A stretch of 64,000 bases of DNA, from contig NC_081413.1 of the NCBI RefSeq assembly GCF_030272615.1, positions 608,692,209-608,756,208 on the forward strand. Reading direction: 5' to 3'. The notes under the pieces were generated by a model. The model was given only the letters and a program-made list of their open reading frames with translations. It did no database searches and was not told the DNA's origin. Origin of the DNA: Cryptomeria japonica. Lineage: Eukaryota > Streptophyta > Pinopsida > Cupressales > Cupressaceae. Position 1 is the stretch's first letter. Each line of letters begins with the position of its first letter. A program made the translations under genes and the position numbers. Of this stretch, positions 46,179 through 58,686 are shown piece after piece.

Positions 46179-49100
46179 TGCTCTTAAGGATGTTTCCCCT
46201 CGAAGAGACAAGCAATACTTGTTCCTCATTATGAAAATACGTAGATTTGTAAGTATTTTCAAAACAGTGTTAATTTTCAAATATTTTTGTTATGTTAATA
46301 GTAAGTGGGATCATAACACAAAGCACATTGATCTATAATAATTTGTAGATCTAGACCAGCTAAATGGTCTTTGATAGCTTACCAGCTATTTCTCACTCTT
46401 GAAGTACAGCAAAATCCCAAAAGAGATAATAAGCAATAGTTTCTAGCTAGGATCGTGTTTGGGAAGGTTGTAATGAGTTGATGGTTTTTGTTTGGTTCTT
46501 CTCAATTTGAATATTCATTTCAGCATTATGTTAGCGATCCAAAGCCATAACCTTGCTTAGATCCAACGGTTTCATACCCTTCAATAGCAGCGATACAAGT
46601 AGCGGAGGCAAGAGAAACTAAGGTCTAAGATCCATCATACCCACATGCAAAATCAAAATAAGTAGCAATGATTATATTTGATTGAGTTTACTATCGATTA
46701 GCTTTTTAAGGAAAAGCTTTCTTGGTAATCATGCAAATGAAGTTTATATATGTAAATGGAATAAATCAACATACAAAGTGTCCCATCATCCTAAGTGCTC
46801 TCATGGAATTGTGATTTTCCAACTTCCATGGAATGTTATGAACAAATGCACATGTCAAATAATGCCCTCCAAAGATTCCAACCAAATGGGAACATCCAAA
46901 ATGATAGAGAAATCATTAAAATTTGAATATTTGATGAGTAGAGATTGCCTCTTGCACCTACAAACACAAAGTTAGACCACAAAAATCCAAAATTGCAACA
47001 AAAAATAGTTTTTAGTCAATGTCAAAGGGTTGACCCCTAAGATGCTCCTAGATGAGACACCCTAGGTACTAGTATGTGAGAATAGCACTCACAAAATAGA
47101 GCTAGGTGGTAGAACCACCCTTTTGTCTAGAAACAAACTACTTCTATTCACCTCTTTATACTTTCAACTACTATGAGTTTTGACTCACCACTCCTACTTC
47201 CACCTCACCATCTCCTTTAGGTTCTTCCCCTTTCTATAAAATGTAATTCCTCCTCTACTGATACAATACCCTCTTTGTCATTTCTGTGTGTATCAGCTTG
47301 CATCTCCTTCCTCATGTCCTCCAAAAGACACACTATAGTTGAAATTTCTCCATTAGATCGTTTCTCCTCAATTCCATCTAACAAACTTTCCATTAAACTC
47401 ATCACTTCTAATGGAAAGAGCTGACATTTTCCTTCTACTTGGTCTTCCACCATTCCTATGCTAAGAGATCTTAGAATCTCACCCAAAAACTACTTGTGGA
47501 AATATTTAATTTTTGCTTGCACAAGTAGTGTGACAATTTTTTCAGGAAGGAATTATTTTAATTACAAAGAAATGATATACTATTACCAAATTTGAGGGGC
47601 ATGATTTTCACACTACAAATAAAGGTTCAACTGGTCCCACAAGAAAAGAATGTAGGGAATATTGTAGCCAGACAGACAACAAAGCTGCAGAACACAGATT
47701 AAGCCACAAAATTGACAATCAAAGACTGCAAAGCAACAGCACTTATTGGTCTTGGGTTATCAAATGCATACTTGCATCACATTGATCTTACAAAGACCAA
47801 AAAACAAATCCAGATAGGTTCAAATAGGAGGCAAATCCAGCACAAAGTTTTCTGCAGCATATTCAGAGTTTACACAAATACATTCACCAAACTCTCTCGC
47901 ATCAACAATAGAAATAAAAAGAGCATTATGATGACATGCATTGTACACCTCATGAATTCTAAGTTGGTGAATATCCATCTAATATTCAAAACGAACACTT
48001 TTAAGGGTCCATAGAGACAGATGAAGCCTATGGTCCATACACCTCTTCTGTACATGACCTGTGAGAATGCGTATAGTCTTGATCTACCTCAAAACCTAGG
48101 TTTGCATCCAATATTCGATGTTGAGCTCTTAGGGTCAAAATTTCCTCCTCTTGATCTGAATCCCAGTTGAGCCAAGATACGATGATCCAAATGAAAATTC
48201 AGATGCAATATATGCATGCAGAAGTAAAATAGAAATAAGGATTATAGCTGGAGAAGATGGAACAGAAAAAAATTAGTCGATGTTTTACACTTGAGAGAGA
48301 TGTATGGTTGTGTATTTTATCATATATATTCAATTTATACTTACTAACTGGTGTTACAGATATACAGATTGCACAACCAAGAAGGCAAAAGGCTAGGTAC
48401 AAAAGTTGAACTGGTTGAGACAGTTGAACTCTTGTGTGCAAGGCTTCCAATTGTGCATTGTGTCAATAAGTGCCTTTTCATAGAAGAGCTCCAGAAGTTG
48501 TGCCAAATATTTGTTTGTGCAGACTGAAACGTTGCACAATATTCTTAGGGGTTGCATAAGATTCTACATTCAGGTCTAGATTGTGTGCTACCCTATGTGT
48601 GCTAGAGTGCGTAGGGGTAGATGTGGTGTAGGTTTTGAAATCGTACACCATGATCTTTAGCATTGTGCAAACGTTACATGATGCAGAGGGCTACACAAAA
48701 CCTATAAGATGTCTTTTGGGTTGCATAACATGGTTCCTAACCTTCCTAATACTACACAGGTGACACATGAAGCAAGAAGTTGCACGATATGGTTCCTAGT
48801 GCTGAATGAGTGATGCATGATGCAAGAAGTTGTGTGAGTTTCACAAGAAGCAAGAAGCTACACACAAAGTTGTTACCTCTGATGCAATTCACAAGAAGCA
48901 AGAAGCTACACACAAATTTGTTACCTCTGATGCAAGTGACTAAAGCTGGCATGCAAGGATGTGTGCTTGTGAGTTAGCATGTGGATCACCTCTTCTTGAG
49001 CTGACTTCAGCTCATCCTACAAACTTCAATCTTGAGCTCTCATGCCCAGTTGTTTAATATCAAATCATGTAAATAACCATCACTCACACTAGCAAGGTAC

Positions 49101-51625
49101 ACATGAGCTATTCAAAGTGGTTGAGGCAAGGCAGCATGCAAATCAAATAAATGGTACAATCTTAAGTAACTCCACTTTTCAGTTTCCACTCTTCACTAAA
49201 GACACAATAGGGGCCACTGCTTGTCGAGAGAAGGAAAATGGTCTAAGTGCAACTATAAAATCTCCTAAGATACCTGCACAAGCATTCAAAATATTTTGTG
49301 CAAGCACTTGCAACCCTTTGCACTACATCACAAACATCAGCAATCCTGCACGTGAAATTTGGCATAGTTTACATAGCACGCAATTGTCATACATTTACAT
49401 TCCATCTCAACACGCATGGTACACACACACACACACAAGTCACTTGTCGACCACAAAACTAAATGATCAATTGCTAGAAGCAAAACAATTAGCAGTTGGA
49501 AGGCCAAGCAGTTATGGAACATGAACCGATCTGTAACTCTCTTCTTCTAACTTTTAAGTGACTATATTGTACATTAAGGCATTTGAATCTTCACACTTAA
49601 AGATCGAACAATCCAAAGATGTAGAAGTCTAGACAAACCAATTTAATGTGTTTTACACCTTTTGGGTCATGGTAGTCTTCATTCTCATCCTTACATCGAT
49701 GTATCCTATTCCTCCATTTACTAATGTAAGTAGCATTCTTTTGCTAAAGTCTTCCATGCATTTGAATGTGTTTAGGTTAACCTGATTTTGTTTTCCTTCA
49801 CATATTCTATAATTTTGTCTTTCACTAAGATTGGATTGTATATAATGTACCCCAAGCCACAGCATCCAAATATTCACGTGTGAAGTAGCATATTTTAGGG
49901 CCTGAATTAAAGGATGCAATGGATGTAGGCATGTATGTGACCATTAGGATTGTAAGGTGATAGAAATCAACCATGATTTTTGTGACTGCATCTATGTTTC
50001 AAGCCTTTGAAGTTGTTCAAATAAGCATAGTACTTGTGAGTAACAAGGTTTCAGAAATAAACCTGTATTAATGAATCCCTCAATGGAATGTTCGTGAAGT
50101 TTATGGATCACAACAGAAGTGCAAGAAGCAAGCCAAGAGAAGAACCATTATTAAACAGCCAGAAAGTTATTCTTTATTTGGGGCTTTAAATGCCTCCAAT
50201 TAAGAACAATGTGCAGGCTGCTTACTTTCAAGTTTTCAACCAATCAGAACAGCAATCTCCCAGACAAAAACATTGACACTCTTAAGATAGTTGATGAAGA
50301 ATAAAATCCCATTCAACAGAGATAGAGGGTGAATCCTTATCTTTTCATTGTTTTGTTGGGACTGAAAGTATTCAAATTAGAGAAAAAGTCATCTTAAGTT
50401 TAATCATGGACATCATCAAGGGAGACATCTAAAGTGGAATATTATAGTATATTTGAATTCATCTTGAAAATTCAAGCACTGTCAAAAAGAACAGGGTTCT
50501 GAATTTTGAGTCCAAGTTGAAGGAATTGTGAAACAGATAAATAGTGGACTCAATTATGTCAATGGTGGTTTCACAACTATTAGGGCTGTTTTTTAATTGC
50601 TTAAAGTAATAGTTTTGCAAAATGAGTGACTATGTTACAAGCAATTTTAAAGGCAACATTGTAACAAGCAACATTCAAATGATAGTGATTTCTTTAAGGG
50701 CCCCGACTGAGATTTGTTAAAGGCAGCGCTCAGCTTTGAAAAGGTGTTAAGTTTGTAAAACTACAAAGACCATGGTGGAGAATGGGTAGCAGTGCTTCAT
50801 TCTTTTAGAGTTTTCCCACATTGGATTTCTCCAAGGAAACTTCTTATGTCTATCTCTCTTTTGCTAATGTGTTTGATTCATTTATTGCAATTATTTCTCT
50901 ATCCCGGAAAACCTGAGGGAGCTTAGGAAACAAATTGAATGTATAAGCACAAGTGTAGTGATTGTTCTGAACAATGATTGGGAATAAGATTATTATAATG
51001 GGAGTAAGAAAGGTTAGGAATGGAAAAATGATATGCAATGTATGTAGCATCTAAGATTGTGTGTGTAAAATTGCAAAAATGAAATGTATGATGTAGATTA
51101 ACAGCCATACGGTTATTGAAAGCAACAAGTATGTTATATCAATAGCATGGAAGTTGTGAACATACAAGAAAATAATTCTGAATTAATAATTTGTGCAGGG
51201 GAATATCCTTGTCAATTATAGATCATATCAGGCATACCCAACTATCAAATATTATAACAGTTATAGTAATAATGTTAAGCAAATTAAAAAACACAATGAT
51301 ACAATATACACACAACTAGCCAACCCTGAATTTCTACACAGAAAATGCACAGCAGCGATAGTGGGAGAGGTTATGTTGCAAGTACTCCTGCATCTGGTTC
51401 TAATGAACCAATTGCTACTTTGGATGCTTTTGACAATAATATGTTTCATGTAGTTCTTGAGTTTGTCTATGACCATTAATATTTTCCTTTTTTCAACTCA
51501 TTTAATATTTTGAATGATAAATTATAATCAATGTTTTCGTTATGATTTGGTTATCAATTGCAATAACATTGATATTACCCTAGTGACTTACTAAATAAAT
51601 AATAAATCAATCCACACCCACTTAC
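46179..51625. other. Mostly gene-free part of the giant intron
   Basis: No confirmed gene. Notable pieces are an unrecognised minus-strand open frame at 47217-47486, an open tail at 48011-48190 (see findings) and a 48 bp tandem duplication. The segment near 50800 (TTTTCCCACATTGGATTTCT) resembles LTR 3' sequence. Confidence 0.4.
48841..48936 (+). repeat. Tandem duplication, two 48 bp units
   Basis: TCACAAGAAGCAAGAAGCTA plus CACACAAAGTTGTTACCTCTGATGCAAT splits exactly into units at 48841 and 48889 with only a few differences. Looser relatives (GATGCAAGAAGTTG) precede it from 48770. Confidence 0.85.
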
Positions 51626-51697
51626 CGGGTCCACTTTTCCAGAGATATTGTTGCAAAAAAATATTGGCTGATTGAACTTCTCCCCATGGATGTAAAG
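51626..51697 (-). CDS. WBP2-like GRAM-domain protein, 72 bp internal coding exon
   Basis: Exactly 24 codons in phase 0 on both sides: LYIHGEKFNQPIFFCNNISG then KVDP. The KFNQPIF-CNN segment is a hallmark of plant WBP2-like proteins and fits between the exons at 55079-54968 (ending AFDLPL) and 22967-22750 (starting VIPEDAN). On the minus strand the acceptor is TGTCTACAG before CTTTACATC and the donor is GACCCG then GTAAGT. It is the smallest exon, isolated between 3.3 kb and 28.7 kb introns. Confidence 0.93.
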
Positions 51698-53309
51698 CTG
51701 TAGACACAATAACACATCCAATTATAAATTGATCAAAATGACAATGGTATCAAAATTTATGTCTGTTCACATCATTAACCAGAATCTTTCCAAAACATCA
51801 GAAAATCAGAATCAAGTTTTGAGCATTGTATTATAATATTATTTGAATTTTGTAATTCACCCATTTATGATCAAACAACTAAGCCTAGCATGTTGGAAGT
51901 CCATTGCGGTAGATTATAACTCATTCATGACTTAGACTTTAAAATGTCCATATTGTTGCCTAGGCTTTGCATCTCTTCAACAGCTCATACAATGAGAAAA
52001 AAAGATAGCTCTAATTCCTTTATGGTGGGATTTTTTCTTTGTTAATTTTGGAAGAATTTGTCCTTGATTTTACAAACTTATGAAGAGCCTTTTCTTTTTC
52101 CAACTTCAGAAAGTTTCATCCACATTTTTTGCAAGTGTGCATTATGTAAACAAGGAAGCTCCTTTCAACATAACCCTCCCTATGGAAAACAATTTCTTTT
52201 TTTTATTTGTACAGTTGCCAGAAAAAAAATGGTGGTTTCCCTTTTCATTACTCTTCCACTTCTCTTCACAAATCAAGAGGACTGAGGACGCAGTTATGAT
52301 ACATGGAACCTTGTCAAGAGAAAACAATCTTTATAAAATTGCTTGAAGCTTAAAAAACAGCTTTATATTATGGCACAACTATTTCCAGCAAACGTACAAC
52401 AACAGGTGGAGAAAAAAGCTTTCTTTTAAGCATGGTGACTTCTTTGTTTGCGCCCTCCAACGACATTGAATAACATTTAGAAGGTTTCTCTTTCTTAGAC
52501 ATGTTGCAGCTGTTTGCCCAAGGTAACAGGTCTAGGGCTCACCCAAAAAAATTGCTTGAACTTTTTAAAGGCTCTTTTCTCTTGCCTTTGTGTTACATGT
52601 CAATTGCATATCCAGTACCTATGGGAAGAAAAAAAATAGAAGAGCTTTACAAGAGAAAAAGCTTTCCATTAAATCAGTATTCTTAAGATTAGAAGTGGCA
52701 ATTTCAGAGGTGGTGATGGCTAGAGTTAAAGAGAAATCTTTTCATCTTGTGGTAAAGAAATGTTCCAGAATTGGGAGAGGTGCCTAACTGGAGTAACATA
52801 AAATTATGACAAGTCCTTGTCTCAAATAATTTATACACTAGACATATTATAAATTTATCTGGACAGTAAGCTAAAATTGTGTAAATTCTGCTTACACATA
52901 CACAGTTTCTTAATTTTCCAAAAGTCTGATTATTACAATTATGGACTATGGAATCCTCAAATCTCTAGTAATAAATATTAACATATACATATAGATATAA
53001 GCATACTGAAAGTTCCTAAAAAAAAGAGATTTACTAGAAGATAAATTTTATTGAGAATTATTTTTCCCAAGAAAAGCTGTGAAAATTTTGTATGCATCTA
53101 CACAATTAAGTTATTGGTGTGACTATGAATGTTAATGGCCTACACAAATATTTAATAATAAATAATAAGCCTAGCTATTAACAGATTTTCAAACTCTTTG
53201 CAAAACAAAATGCATAAAATGTATAGTCCTCTATAAAAAAGAAAATACACAATTGGATCTCATTCAGGACATTCGGAATCTTTTGCATATCAGCAACGAT
53301 GGTTGTGCT

Positions 53310-53760
53310 TTGGCCCCATTGAGAGGAAGACTGAAATTGAACTTCGATGGAGCCTCACAATAATTCTGGGATCTCACTGCAAGATGTATTATTAATTTAG
53401 TAGGAATGAAGAGAGATTCCTCATATGGGTGATCGCAAACAAACTCCCAACCATGAAGCCAAAATGGAAGCTTTACTTGAGGGATTGAAAATCTGTGAGG
53501 AAAAGAAAATCACTTCCATCAACATAGAAGGTGATTCCTTGCTTTGTGTAGATGCTATAAACTCAAGAAGATAGATAAACAGGAAATTGACGAAGACGAT
53601 TGATGTGTTTTGTAATCAAATGTAGGATTACTCCAAGCACATCTACCAAGATTCCAATTCCGCAACAGCTTACTTGGCCAAATTACAACATCAAGCACAT
53701 CTACCAAGATTCCAATTCCGCAACAGATCACTTGGCCAACCAAGGTGGCAAGCAAGCTAA
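53310..53760 (+). pseudogene. Decayed RNase H-like fragment of a LINE
   Basis: Discontinuous frames give PLRGRLKLNFDGAS, then EAKMEALLEGLKICEEKKIT, INIEGDSLLCVDAINS and HIYQDSNSATDHLANQGGKQ. These are the four signature blocks of the plant LINE-type RNase H domain (D, E, D and the final N-x-x-A-D-like stretch). Stops and a 58 bp tandem duplication near its end show it is dead. No upstream RT was found. Confidence 0.7.
53634..53742 (+). repeat. 58 bp tandem duplication inside the RNase H fragment
   Basis: CAAGCACATCTACCAAGATT at 53634 recurs at 53692; the second copy is complete to about 53742. It doubles the HIYQDSNSAT segment. Confidence 0.85.
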
Positions 53761-54317
53761 GAAGTTAAAGGTGTCTAATCAAGCTGAAGCTTGGGACAGC
53801 TTATGTTGAATCGTAGGCTTCAAGACAACTGCAAAGCATGATAGAGTGACGAGAAGTGACACACTTGAGCAAGTGGATATCCCTAGATAATAGATATTAT
53901 TCAGAGATATGTTGATCAGTATGGGAATCTGGTTGCTTCTTGCAAAGTGATTTTTTTTATTTTGATAAGGACTCTTTAGGCAAACCATGTTTGCAGCAGC
54001 TGCAAAGATGATGAACAGAGTCTCCATTGTTCGAATGCACTATGGGTGCCTGGACAAGGATTTTTCTATGCAAATTGGGCATCTTTTTAGTCTTATCATT
54101 CCCCAAGTATCTTGTCAAGGCGTTTGTGGATTTGAAGTTGTTAAAAGGCAGGCATGTCCATGATAATGTGCAGGAGTTTCTGATGAGAATTGACAATTGC
54201 ATTGGGAAGGCAAATGTGCAGGAAGCTAGTGGCCAACAAGATTGTTAATAGTTTCTAGCAAGATCTTGCATTTGTGTCCATCTCCAACCATGATAGCAAG
54301 GCAGCCACATATATACT

Positions 54318-54353
54318 GGGGGGAGGGGGAGAAGGAAACGGGGGGTGTGGGGG
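54318..54353 (+). other. G-rich tract with G-quadruplex potential
   Basis: Runs of six, five, six and five G separated by short loops (A; AGAAGGAAAC; TGT) in an otherwise AT-rich intron, on the strand opposite the host gene. It is C-rich in the transcript of the gene itself. Confidence 0.6.
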
Positions 54354-54967
54354 TCTTGAACGGAGCAGCAATGAAGGAGAATGGAGAATGCTGATTTTAA
54401 GGGAGTGTTTTCAGCTAATCGACAAATACTTTCTGCTTTGTAACTTTGACAAGCACGGGAGCCACAATGCCCATTGCTCAAACTTGGTATCCCCACAGCA
54501 TATGAAGAGATAGGAGGAGTTGCATACAGCTCTTTTGTTTATTTCATTAGGTAGCAATCAAGAAAGACTTTTGGTCCATACATTGCATTTTTGTTGGGAG
54601 CTGCCCCTTGGCAGCATCTTACCTATCAACCAAAAAAGCAAAATACTATGGCTGTGCACTACATCATGGAATGCTCTAAAATGAAAATGGCTAGAAATTT
54701 ATGTGGTTAGAGATTCAAGAAAGAAAGAAAAAATCTTTGAGAAATAGTGACTGAAATACAACAATATTAAAAGGCAAATTTAGCAATTGTAAACACCACT
54801 GCTAGTATATATCCAATACTGCTCTGAAAATAAAAAGCTTGCTAGAACTCGATGAAAAATGTTAAACAAAGAAGAGAATAGATATCCACTGCCATATAAA
54901 AAATAAAGCCAAGATAATTAACATGTTAACATGATAAGTGATTCATAATTGAAGTTTATAACATTAC

Positions 54968-55079
54968 CAAGGGTAGGTCAAAAGCCACAAAGGGCCCAAC
55001 AGGCTTATATGCAACAAACACCATTCGAACATTTGACAAATATATTGTCCCTTTTGTGTAAACTTTACCACCAGGAGCT
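54968..55079 (-). CDS. WBP2-like GRAM-domain protein, first coding exon seen in the window
   Basis: Encodes APGGKVYTKGTIYLSNVRMV then FVAYKPVGPFVAFDLPL, the first half of the PH-GRAM-like domain (the GTIYLSN-RMVFVA strand pattern is diagnostic). On the minus strand the acceptor is TTTTTGAACAG before AGCTCCTGG, and the donor is CCCTTG then GTAATG. The first base completes a codon from an exon not seen here, so one more upstream coding exon (about 40 residues including the start, by comparison with plant relatives of about 200 residues) must exist. Regulation and promoter lie outside the visible part. Confidence 0.92.
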
Positions 55080-57802
55080 CTGTTCAAAAACATTGAAATA
55101 GATATTCAGTAAACTCCAACTGCTTAAACTGAAGTAAAAGATACTGTTTTATACTAAAGAATTTAATCAATAACAAATCACTAAAAAAATTCATGACATA
55201 GCCACACCCACTCCTTTATAGAACACCATTTGAAACACTTAACATAAAGCTAAGTAATAGGATAAATTCGTAGTACTAGTTTCTGAGCCAAACAATCATG
55301 TGAATAGAAACAGCATCTTCTTAATGCCGTAATTGTTATTATTATATGCTGAATATTCATATGCCGAACAAAGCTATGAGTTTTGTTTTAAATCAAGAAT
55401 TGAAATCTAAATATAGTCCAACAATGAGACTTATTTTTCCAACCCCTTATGATATCTGTCTGCCATATTTAATAGTTCCAGATTATTTAGTAATAGAGAA
55501 ATCTCACAAATTGATAACTGTTATGGCCCAGAGCATTAGGCAAACCTACTGAGATGATTTACCAAAGTTTATTTTGTGTCAGAATTCAAAACACCAATGG
55601 ACTTAATAGTTTGTGGGGTGTACTAAAGAGAATCTTTCAGATTTACTTGTCCAGACCATAAGACCTTACTTCTGGGCATGTGGAACACTTGAAAATATAA
55701 GTAGAAAAGTAACATATAAATTTGTCTCCAAATGTTAGCACTGTGAGAAGGCTAGAGGTCCTTACTCACTAAACCAGTTTCCAGAAGTTGCAGTTACACA
55801 TTACATTTTGATGCATTTTCCAAACTAAATCAAACATGCAATGTGCATACCATAGGCATGCCATGCATATTTTTTATTCTCTCCTCTTGACAAGTTGATT
55901 ATTTTGAAAAAACAAAACCCCAAGTATTCTAACTGGTACAAAATAATATACTTCCAGGATGTTAACATTTATTGCAAAGGTAAAGCAGATCAGAGAATTT
56001 AATCCAGCAAGAAGCTACAAGGCAATGATATCAGAATTGCAGCCCACAAGCCACATAACCGTCAATCAAACTTTCCTCATAAAGAGAGCATGGCTGTGAA
56101 TGCTAGATATGACAACAATGAAGAAATAAGAATTTTAGGAATCCATGTCTCTAAACTTTGAAGGACAAGATTAGAAGGGTTCCATTTCATAGGTAACAGG
56201 TTAATAAATAAGAAAAAATAAAGTAAAATCAAATCAGTGAATTTAGTGCAATATTGACTCAAAGTAGCCGTTAAATTTACAAATTTTGCTCAGGGATCTA
56301 TGTTTAACAAAGATTCTATGTCATCAATAAGTAATAACAGAAGATGTATTAGAAAAAATATTGGGTAACAATAAATCAGGAAATCCACTGCATTGCTGAC
56401 TCAAAGTAGTCCCCCTGAAATTTAAATATTTGCTCAGTTGAGATGCAGGTTGCTTGATTTCAGCAGAATGCCATTATTTGTTTTAGCTTAAATATAAGGA
56501 TATCAACCATGGATAGCCAACCTTGAGATTTTCTGAACCTATTTAAAAATTCTTCAAGAAACAGATGTCACTCAAACTGATTGTAGGTAACTTTACTAAA
56601 CTATGAAATATTTATTCAATTTCCTTTTAGAAATGTTTGGCACATTTGACTTACCATGCATACAACAGCAGATAACTGTACCAAGTTAACACAGCTAAAA
56701 CTCAACATTTGAAATACTACAGATTCATTTATACATGAAAGTTTTTTAAAATTGTGTTAGATGATTGAAATGAAAATCCTTTGTCTTGTCAACCATAATA
56801 ACAATACGTGGCGAATAGCCATACTTGGTCTCTGCAAAACTAGCAAATCTTGACTATTACAAATGACATCCTTGACTCACTAACAAGCCCTTCTTTCTGT
56901 GTTTCGAGCTATGTCACAAGGTTCGAGTTCATATTCAAATTCATCAACGATAAAATTCAGATGAAGTTAGGCATGGGAAAAAATTTCGCAAAAAAAAAAA
57001 TTGTGATTAAAATTCAATTTATAGAAATTTGTTATTTACTATATAATTAATACATCCACAAAAATAAACAATATTATGTTATATTTGAATACATTATAAT
57101 AAATTTAAAACATATAATATAAAAAATGTTTGAGTTGTTTCCACAATGGTTAAGAATGTTGATTGGATAGTATAAAATGCCCAAGCACAATCAAAAAAGG
57201 CTTGCAATTATTTGAATTTAATTCTAATACCATGGCATGATCTCCAACTGTCACAGTGGTTCCAGATGCTTCTACGCATCAAAGTGACATGTAGATGCAT
57301 CAAATGTTTGAAAGCTGTCACAAATGCCCTCATTTCAAATTCCCAAGCAGTAAGAAATTGTGTATGGCAAACATAAATCGCCTCACCCAAAGAAATTAGA
57401 TTCTCTAATATGAGTGACAATGCTTTGTGTCAGAGAAGAATACATTGTCATGAAAATAAAATGCCCTGTTATGGAAGGAGGCACGAGGTTGTGAATGATT
57501 TTCAAGATTTGAGTGTGAAGGCAAAATGGTTGTGACTTGTGGGTAATTTGTTTGACAAAATGACAGAGTTGAATGCAAGAGGGTAAAATGCTTGTTGTAA
57601 AAACATTATTTTATTGCTAGTGAAATGGATCAATGTCCGAAGTTGAACATTTTCACAGTTGGGTAAAGTTTTTACACGAAGGTAAAAAATTTGCATGAAA
57701 ATACAAATGAAGCTGTGAAAACCAGCTGCAGTTTGCAAATTAGGACAGACAAGAGGGAAATTTGAGTGTTGGTGGTGCAGAGCAAATTCCATTACACGTC
57801 TA
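55080..57802. other. Gene-free stretch, presumably first intron of the WBP2-like gene
   Basis: No open frame resembling the missing N-terminal exon was found on the minus strand. AT-rich, with no TE domain recognised. Confidence 0.4.
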
Positions 57803-58686
57803 TTTTGAGTACAATTCAACTCATCCTTGCCATGTCAACCCAGTTTAGTTGGAAAGTCCATCAAATGGACATCAAGAGTGAATTCCTCAATGGTGAGTTG
57901 CAGGAAGAAGTCTATATGACGTAGCCTCTTGGTTTCAAGGTTGTTGATAAAGAACACCAAGTAGGAAGAGTAGTGAAAGCACTCTATGGCCTGAAACAGG
58001 ATCCTTGGGCTTGGTACATAAAAATTGATAAGTACCTCGGTGATCAAAGCTTTCAAAGGAGTCCTTATGATTCCAATCTATATGTAAAAACTACTAGTGG
58101 TGATATTCTTCTACTTGTCATCTATGTTGACAATCTGATTATTACTGGTAGTTCAACACTTTTGATCGAGCAAATCAAATAGAGTTTGTGCCAGTCATTT
58201 GACATGACCGACTTGGGAATTGTGCATTACTGCTTAGGTGTTGAGGTTTGGCAAACAGATGGCAGTATCTTTATCTCTCAGTCGAAGTATGCTAGAAGTC
58301 TGCTGGATAAGTTTCGGATGCACGATTGTAAACCTACATCCACACCTATAGAGAAAGGGCTGAAGTTGTCAACCAAATCGGATTCACTTGTGGTGGATGA
58401 ATCAACATTCAGGCAACTAGTGGGTAGTCTCATCTACCTCACCGCCACTAGACCTGACCTCAATTATATTGTGAGCTACATCTCTCGCTTCATTGCAGCT
58501 CCTAAAGTTGATCACTAGGTTGAAGCGAAGTGTGTGTTGAGATATGTGAAGGGCACTTTGGACTTTGGCATTCTGTATGGCAAAAGCAAAGATCCTAGAC
58601 TCATTGGCTCCGCAAACTCGGATTGGGTAGGTTTTGTTGATGACGGGAAGTCTACATCTAGGTATGTCTTCAGTCTGGGCACTGGT
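57803..58686 (+). pseudogene. Truncated copia pol, reverse transcriptase to RNase H (5' part)
   Basis: Closely related to the copia element at 28.6 kb. It begins mid-RT at a sequence matching STIRLVLA of that element and runs through KVHQMDIKSEFLNGELQEEV, VKALYGLKQDPWAWY, IIVSYISRF-like and DSDWAG-like (NSDWVGFVDDGKSTSRYVFS) blocks. The RT motif reads YVDN where an active enzyme has YVDD. In-frame TAG codons occur after EEVYMT, after EQIK and after PKVDH. The frame is cut at 58686 by the solo LTR and resumes at 60107. Confidence 0.9.

Larger units (their letters stand above)
22968..51625 (-). other. Giant intron (28,658 bp) of the WBP2-like gene
   Basis: Runs on the minus strand from the donor GTAAGT at 51625-51620 to the acceptor TATGCAG ending at 22968. 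Both flanking exons are in phase 0 and together encode adjoining parts of one conserved domain (GKVDP then VIPEDAN), so this is a real intron and not two genes. It holds a nearly intact copia element, a 515-codon orphan ORF, several LTR-like stretches and a gag-only LTR element. Confidence 0.85.
51698..54967 (-). other. Intron of the WBP2-like gene (3,270 bp)
   Basis: Minus-strand donor GTAATG at 54967 and acceptor CTACAG at 51698. It lies between AFDLPL and LYIHGEK in phase 0. It contains a decayed RNase H fragment and a G-rich tract. Confidence 0.85.

Noticed and set aside
54027-54248. Possible pentatricopeptide-like fragment (LKLLKGRHVHDNVQ)
   Set aside because: Only one weak resemblance to a G-R-x-V-H repeat element, no second repeat and no supporting frame around it.
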